The notes beneath the pieces are model-generated. The model was given only the letters and a program-made list of their open reading frames with translations, did not search any database and was not told the DNA's origin. Positions 57,685 to 64,000 of a stretch of 64,000 nucleotides of DNA are shown piece after piece. The stretch comes from Lottia gigantea (Eukaryota; Mollusca; Gastropoda; Lottiidae), in NCBI RefSeq assembly GCF_000327385.1, contig NW_008707225.1:3213271-3277270 (forward strand), read 5' to 3'. Both the position numbers and the translations under genes were made by a program. Positions within the stretch are counted from its first letter, which is position 1, and each line of letters opens with the position of its first letter.

Positions 57685-60133
57685 ATACTAGTATCTTTTA
57701 CAGGTATTTTCTAGAAATAATGATAAGCGTTAACATTCAACTTCTGAATTGTAGTGTGTGCATGTTGATATATCAAATTCAACATTAAGCACATATTGTA
57801 TCCAAACATAACAGTGAACATGTCACCCCACTTACCTTACTAAAATAATATCAATATTATTGGAATGGTGTAAATTGATATCCCTGATACACCTCTTTAC
57901 AACTCCTTGTCTAATGAAGACAGCCAAGGCAAGTCGTTTACTTCTGCCGCGTGTGCATATATTAACTTAATTAAATTCTTAGCAATTACATGGTGTTGAT
58001 TCAATCAAATAAGAAAGAATTTTAATTACAAGTTATTTACTGTGCAGATCTCTTAGTATGATTACCCCAAAATATAAAACATTATTGAATCGGACTGTTT
58101 TGATGTGTCAAACCTATGTTGAATATTGGTTAGCATTGTTCACCCGATGTGAATTGTAGAAAAATACTTAATCAATCGTCTTCCTATCTTACTTATATAC
58201 GATTTTTAAACTAAATTTCTTTCAGGTTTGAAAACAAAATAGTTCAATAATTCTTCTTTTTAAACTTAATAATTGTATCTTTGTTAATGATAGCCTACCA
58301 TTCAGGCCTCTGTTCCAGGCATATAGAAACCATTTTCAAACGCTCAAAAAGGCAATGACGAGAAGCATAATTGTGGGTATAGTTAAAATCATGATATCAT
58401 ATTTAAGTTACTGAAAACTTTTCAAATTTTCAGATTCACGAAAAATCAGAACATTCAAACCATACAAAATGTCTTAAATGCATCTCTCTGATAAACAAAA
58501 CAAAGTAAATTAATAAAGGGTGACTTACTGTATAAATTAATCACAGTAGACTGTCATAAACACTCGGGTTTCTCATTTCCACTCTATATCACAACGTACA
58601 TTATAATTCCGATCATTTCAAATAATCATATACATGTGACACTAGAACATATTGAAAGATAATACTATGATATCCGTATGCCAGTCAATTCAACCCACTA
58701 TCTCGGCAGCCAATGAAACGAGTATTACTTTCTGCTTGTAATGACTGTTACTGATCATTAGTCAATAATATAATAAACACTGTGTAATGGTACTATAATT
58801 ACTAACTCTCTACAGCACTAATATGTAGGAAATAATTCTGTGTAATATCTTCTTGATCCAATATACTTCAGTTCCGTAGCGTGTATGATAAAATACCGAC
58901 AGAGAGTGAAATAGATATCGCAAGCTTAGTCAAAAGTCTAGTAAATCGCTTCTGAAGTAGCACCAGTAATTGGTAGATTTATTTGGTCAAATTAAGAATG
59001 ATCTCACTTCTAAAATACGGCCCTGTTTTAAGCAGACGTCAGCAAGGCAGAAGATCAACTGGATAAATATTGAAATGTAATCTGCTTTTATCGTCTGTAA
59101 ACTATTCTATTTTGAAAACTAATGCTATACACAGACGACAATATATCACAGATTCGATACCACTTAAAAAAATTGCCATAATGTGGTAAAAACCTTAGCA
59201 AGAGACAAAGAGAAAGAACTTCATTATTTCGTCACCAAGATTGTCAAATTAGACCAAACAAGTCATAACATCACCGGCACCACCTTAGGCGGATAGATAA
59301 TGGCTGTTTTCAGTTTGTATTGTTTGTTATGGAGCTATAGAAACCTAGACATAAGACACTTCTAAATGTATGATTCTGCTTCAGGCAGAAATAGAGAAAT
59401 ATGACAGCAGAACTTGAACTTGAAATGGGTTATTCAGAATAGTTTGATAGTAAGGGAAGAACATGTTATAAAATCGACAAACTATAACACTTCATTTAAC
59501 ATAAGATAAAAAAAAGTTATTAAGATCGTTCATTCAACAACTGCTCTATGCAGTAACAATACTCAATTTTTTTCACATCTGAATGGATGTTTAAATCAAT
59601 ATTCAAATAACATTTCCTTCTTTCTTGTCTTGAAACAGTCTAATATCACAGTTCAGTTATAAAACTTAGCAATAACTCTGGTCATTAATTCTAAATCGCT
59701 ACTAACCTTAATATTGTGGAAAGATCAAGTTTGGTTGCTGTTGGTCGAGGACTAATTCATGAACAGTTTGCGGAAAGAGAATCAATTTTATTTCTTATTT
59801 GAATGTATACGAGTTTATCCCCCAAAAGGATGCGTTTGCACGATAAAAACAATAGTAATATTCATGGTGACATCACAATCTTGTCACAGATTCATTGAAC
59901 GTTTTTCTGTTATCTGGTTAAACACTTCCCTGGTGCCTAATCTAAAAGTTGTGATACTAACCCAGGCATTTCATTTATTAATCAAAATCTTTTTTCATTG
60001 ATACAAAACTTGTCTTTCAGATCAATTATTGTATTTGTTTTTGTCTGGATTTCTTCATATGTACAAGCTTTACTTTGATGTTCCTAACAGGTCACCAAGA
60101 TAATCTATTTTTTTTCAATTGCTTACGGTATCT
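57685..60133. other. non-coding stretch, no gene recognised
   Basis: No repeat or exon can be supported beyond chance frames. Confidence 0.5.
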
Positions 60134-60271
60134 ATGGTCATTATACTCTTGTGCTTGAAGTTGATTTACCCAATCCATGTAGGTAATGGTGATGCTGTTT
60201 CTATGAACAAGCGAATGTCAACTCGGGTTAGTTCGGCTACGGTAGACAGTGGTGCCGTGAGTTTCAATCAG
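60134..60271 (+). CDS. candidate first coding exon with signal peptide
   Basis: From the ATG at 60134: MVIILLCLKLIYPIHVG, then a polar stretch with MNKRMSTRVSSATVDSG, ending SFNQ right before a donor-like CAG|GTAATA (60272). The hydrophobic start looks like a secretion signal, with cleavage near HVGNG. The following codons are GC-richer than the surroundings, as in a real exon. A KR pair shortly after the signal would suit a prohormone, but that is speculation. The next exon was not found, and reading through gives a Tyr/Met-rich, non-protein-like tail, which supports a splice at that point. Confidence 0.3.
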
Positions 60272-61067
60272 GTAATAATTAATGTAAGATTCAGTCTGTG
60301 GTGTTCATATAGATATGTATATATGTACATGTGCATGTTTCATTTGAATGGACTGAAACTGCAAGTGATTTTCCTATCAATACTACTTAGCCCGAAGAAG
60401 GTAATTGCCAATGTTATTGAAGAAAAAGGAAAATTGATCTATTTACATACACAAATCTGTACGTTATAAGCCGATAAATACACCTAACGGCTGACATCAA
60501 ACCAACTTATATTTATCCAAGATATTCTTAAGAGCCAGTTAATATTCCAATTGCCTTGTTTATGCCCATAATAAAACATCAATATAAACATTATTTACAA
60601 ACGAAAGTGGCGAAATGTTTTGTATTTGGGTGATTATTGTGGGATATATTGTAGTTAACTAAGACACAACATGGCTCTTTATGTTTTCGTGTTAGGATCA
60701 TCAAGAGTTAGCGTTCTCTTGTAACGTTCGTTTGTTTGAATAAAAGTCAGTTTATGGTACCATTTCCAATCAAAGAAAATTCTGAGATAAGTTCACAGAA
60801 AATTGAATGGTCTAGGTAATATCCGGAGGTTGATGAATGATACCAATTATTACCAGTTCTATTATTTCTGACAAAATACTAAATTGGAATAAAATATGAA
60901 ATTTTTCTTTTATTATTTCACAATGTTTCGAATCAAGTAAAGCCATGTAGTGTACAGTAAGATCATCGTGGGCTTATATGAAGATATTCACACTTTGTTT
61001 TTTTTTCTTCAGAAATGATTTGCTTCTCTTGTGTAGAGCTAACATGATCACCCAGTTTAATCAAAAT
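60272..61067. other. non-coding stretch, no gene recognised
   Basis: If the exon at 60134 is real, this would be intron. Nothing else is supported. Confidence 0.45.
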
Positions 61068-61309
61068 AAGACCAAACTTTCGTTCCTTTTTTTATTAGCT
61101 TTTATTTTTAATACGTCTACATCAATTTAGACTTGCCTAACTCCGCGACACAAAACGTCAGCGCTGGAGAGGGTATTCGATTAGTTAAATCAGACGTATT
61201 CGAGTCAAAAGGTTAATTTGATAAAATTCAAGAAGGCTGTCGTTAGACCCTAACTGAAGTGGCTATATTAAAAAAAGGGCAAATATAAAACGGAATGAAA
61301 GTTTGGTCT
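61068..61309. mobile_element. MITE, copy 2 (same family as 31.2-31.5 kb)
   Basis: The outer arms are AAGACCAAACTTTCGTTCC (61068-61086) and, on the minus strand, TTAGACCAAACTTTCATTCC. The inner arm on the right, GTCGTTAGACCCTAACTGAA then GTGGCTATATTA, matches the 31-bp core repeat of copy 1. GAGTCAAAAGGTTAAT matches ATCATCAAAAGGTTAAT-type sequence in copy 1. The core is about 80 bp shorter than in copy 1, and the left inner arm is strongly diverged. Confidence 0.75.
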
Positions 61310-62879
61310 AATTTTAATTTTAATTAGATTGTATAATTACCAACGATATTATTTCGGTTTTTAGCAAAAGCATGAGATTAGAGTTCAAAGGCGATTTACA
61401 TGCAACATACTTCCATCAGTCTGACATAAATTATCGATTTCAATAATTAGTGAAACAACACAATGTTCTGACACTGATTATATTTTCCATTTTGCGACAA
61501 GAAGGCATAGACTTTAAACCAATTGCTATATTTTAACAATAGATACGCCACGCCGATCTATTTAGAGATCGTGCTTCCGAAAAAGTTCTTTCTTCACTCG
61601 AAGGAAAATGAAAATATAATTTTCATACTCGTAATGACCGACGGTGCCAGATGATGTCGCTAAAGAAACAATTTAATGTTGAAGTTTAAGGGAAGTGTTT
61701 AATCATTACCAATTTTTTTACAAGACGCGGTCACAAGAGCTTAAAGTACTTCTCTAATGTATTATTTAGAATTCTTTGACATACAAATGTTCAATGGAAC
61801 TAAAGAGTGAATTAAGTAATAGATGGACTGAATATAAGAATGATGTATGTCTGTTGTCATTTTTTGTCAACTATGAAATTTGAAATTTAAAAAAATAATC
61901 AAACCATTATATTTTTTTTACCCACGTTTTGTCGTCGTTGTTCTTGTATCAAGACGATACTATTTTGAAATCATAATGCATAAATCGCGAATTTTGGTTT
62001 ATAGTTTATATCCCTCGACTATATAGATTCAAAACTGCTTGTGAACAATAGAAAGACTACATTTTGATCAGATTTTGACGAAGCGTGAAATGCTTTTGTA
62101 TATTAATGAAGATAAATCAGTGATAAACTGTTTAAAGTTATTGGGATTTTAGTCCCAAGTGATAGATTTGTAAACATGATAGAAAGTTTCTATAAATAAA
62201 TCATCATAAATTTCGAACGAAATCGATCAGGAGTAAATTTTCGATTATTTGGTTTTGACGCCAAAGTAGGCTTAGTGTTGGTCTTATGAATTAGGAATGA
62301 GTTTTTCTATGTTTTTATTTGATTTTACGATGATCGTTTCTTAGGGTTCTGTCGTTGACTTAGCGTTATAATTATATTTTTGGTGAAATTAAGTATGCTC
62401 ATGTTTATTGAAAAAAATTCGAATAAGTTCATTATTTCCAAATTGTCAGTCGTATTGGTAAACTTGAATGGTTTTTTTAGAAGCTGCATTGCTGCTGTGT
62501 TGGTGTATAGCCTTCCATCCAATTAGTAATATTATGAAGTCAATTGATTCGACATGAAGTTATGTTAGATAAGGCAACAATAAGTTCTTAATCTCTTGCA
62601 GAGTGATGCGACAGACTTGATAAAAGCTAATGCTTGTTTGTGAAGCGCGTGATTTATCTCCAATTGCATGATTGTTGTATAATGTATATTTTATGGCTTT
62701 GACTTTCAGGCATATATCTACACTAAACACATAATCTAATCATCCAGTAAACAATGGAGAAAATCAAAAGCATTATATTGTGTTGATGCGTGGGTAGAAC
62801 AACGATATATATTAGATTCACTATACTTTATTCCATAACTATTGTGGTAGTCGTATTTAATTATATAAAATTTATCATG
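61310..62879. other. non-coding stretch, no gene recognised
   Basis: AT-rich, chance frames only. Confidence 0.5.
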
Positions 62880-63560
62880 TTTCTGTTATTTATTTCTGAA
62901 GTATAGCTTTAAGTTTCTTTTTCTTCCCTAGTTTATCCACAGTAGCTTTAAGTTGTTTACAAGCAGAGTGAGCACTTTTCTTTATTTTTACTCAGTTTAA
63001 ATTCTAATCACTCTCCTATAAAAGACTTTCTCTCTCTTTCTTTCTTCACTTCTGTCATTTCACCTAATATTGTGTGTTTGTATGTTTGATGTCATCTTTC
63101 TTGGTAAGTTATTATTCTTTTATTTTTACTTTATTCTACAGACTGGACAAATCTATTTTATTCAATGCAATTCTCCTTTAGAAATGTAATTTTCTAATAA
63201 CTTATTTTCATAAAGTTTAAAGTTGTTTTCATTAGTTACGACAGCCATCTTTGTTTTCTTTTAGAAATCTTAGGCTACATGGTTATTTAGCCTACACCTA
63301 ATTTTATACAAATTTATAATAACTCCTATTTCATAGGGTAAGATTGTTTATAGATTTTCTTTAGTTATATATTTCTAAATATGCATTATAAATGGCAGAT
63401 GTGAATTTGTATTATTTATTTGTGTTGTAAATTTCTTTCATTATTTGTATTTATAAGAATTATTTATGTATTTTTCAGAGTTATTGTTTAGATTTATAAT
63501 AATAAAATTTATAGAACCCCGACCCAGAGTTTCCTTGTATCTTCAAATAAACCTGTTACA
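62880..63560 (+). repeat. possible LTR-like segment (fossil)
   Basis: CTCCTATAAAAGAC (TATA box near 63016), a long CT/TTTCTT tract, and a terminal AATAAACCTGTTACA (about 63546-63560) give the order promoter, transcribed part, poly(A) signal and ...ACA end expected of an LTR in + orientation. The neighbouring gag piece is on the minus strand, so if this is an LTR it belongs to another insertion or a rearranged copy. The left border is a guess. Confidence 0.3.
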
Positions 63561-63598
63561 CTATCAACACATCGTTACATGTAATCTTATACATTCCA

Positions 63599-64000
63599 TC
63601 ACTGCGCATGCGTGACCTTTATACCTTTTACCTGGCAAAAAATTACATTGTTTGTGTAAGGCTGGACAATGAGGATAACGAGCTTTATGTTTATCACTTC
63701 CACAACGATAACAATGGTTGTTGGATTGTTTACCTCGAAAGTTATTGTTTTGATCACGAAAATTGTTCTGTGGTCGATCACTGAACTGTTATCGCCTTGG
63801 ATTTCTACGAAAATTATTATCAGTTCGGTTACCAGTATTCTGTCCATCTCTATTCGTTCTGAACTGTCTTGGTCTACCATTTAATTTATTAACTGTATCT
63901 TCTGTACTAGTGTTACTAGGACTTGCTGCTTTTTCATTTCAGTATCAGCTAATTCAATTTTTCGAGCAAGTATCAGTGCATTTTCAAGAGTTAAATTGTC
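63599..64000 (-). mobile_element. fossil Ty3/gypsy-like gag segment with CCHC zinc knuckles
   Basis: Minus-strand translation of this edge shows the basic, Asn/Arg-rich nucleocapsid region followed by a CYRCG-type CCHC zinc knuckle, and the beginning of a second Cys/His cluster. This is the order found in gag of many invertebrate Ty3/gypsy elements. The segment is broken (at least two interruptions) and is cut by the window edge. Its capsid part, if kept, lies to the right. No intact protease, reverse transcriptase or integrase is seen to the left, so the copy is partial. Divergence suggests an old, inactive insertion. Confidence 0.75.

Noticed and set aside
1-64000. CRISPR arrays, bacterial operons, rRNA genes
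   Set aside because: Nothing of the kind is visible; composition, splice signals and repeats are those of an animal genome.

Overview
The window reads as AT-rich, gene-poor genomic DNA from a lophotrochozoan animal, most likely a bivalve mollusc. Three things suggest this: long non-coding stretches with metazoan splice signals; two intact class A GPCR genes closest in style to protostome FMRFamide-type peptide receptors; and repeats of a kind familiar from mollusc DNA (162-bp core-repeat arrays with GGGCAATAACTCA, chains of TGACCT, hAT-like TTGGGCGATAT elements). This assignment is inference; no species is claimed.

Layout. 1-245 is a partial copy of an unclassified GC-richer repeat whose main block lies at 27.9-29.7 kb. 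From 0.25 to 22 kb I see no gene, only small repeats, a TIR element at 4.2-4.6 kb and short hairpins. At 22.1-23.3 kb there is a tandem array of ~162-bp monomers, followed by a region rich in TGACCT half-sites (23.3-24.0 kb). At 27.9-29.7 kb three ~0.5-kb units stand in +,+,- order. The two best genes follow: a 390-aa receptor on + (31716-32888) and a 397-aa receptor on - (40612-41805). They converge tail to tail and are about 74% identical by eye over the seven-helix core. Each has a single-exon ORF preceded by a splice acceptor 48-57 nt upstream of the ATG, so each probably has a 5'UTR intron. Two weak coding candidates lie just beyond the second receptor (42.2 and 43.9-44.2 kb). At 45.8-47.1 kb is a well-defined 1252-bp element with 81-bp inverted ends (79/81 identical), made of GGAA/TTCC repeats, flanked by a 6-bp target duplication; it carries the same 162-bp monomer family inside. 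A degraded LINE reverse transcriptase piece follows (47.2-47.6 kb, -). Then come a 35-bp minisatellite with three-unit higher order (51.0-51.3 kb), a possible TIR element (51.7-52.5 kb), a tRNA-derived SINE (near 57.2 kb, -), a possible signal-peptide exon (60.1 kb), a second copy of the MITE found beside receptor 1 (61.1-61.3 kb), and at the right edge a fossil gag zinc-knuckle segment of a Ty3/gypsy-like element.

How the parts relate. The receptors are the only genes I can call firmly. They look like a local inverted duplication of a peptide-receptor gene made at the DNA level, since both keep the 5'UTR splice acceptor. Nearly everything else is repeat history. The 162-bp monomer family occurs in both orientations at 22, 46 and 51 kb, with a flanking piece at 57 kb. 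It has at least once been enclosed by a young terminal-inverted-repeat element.
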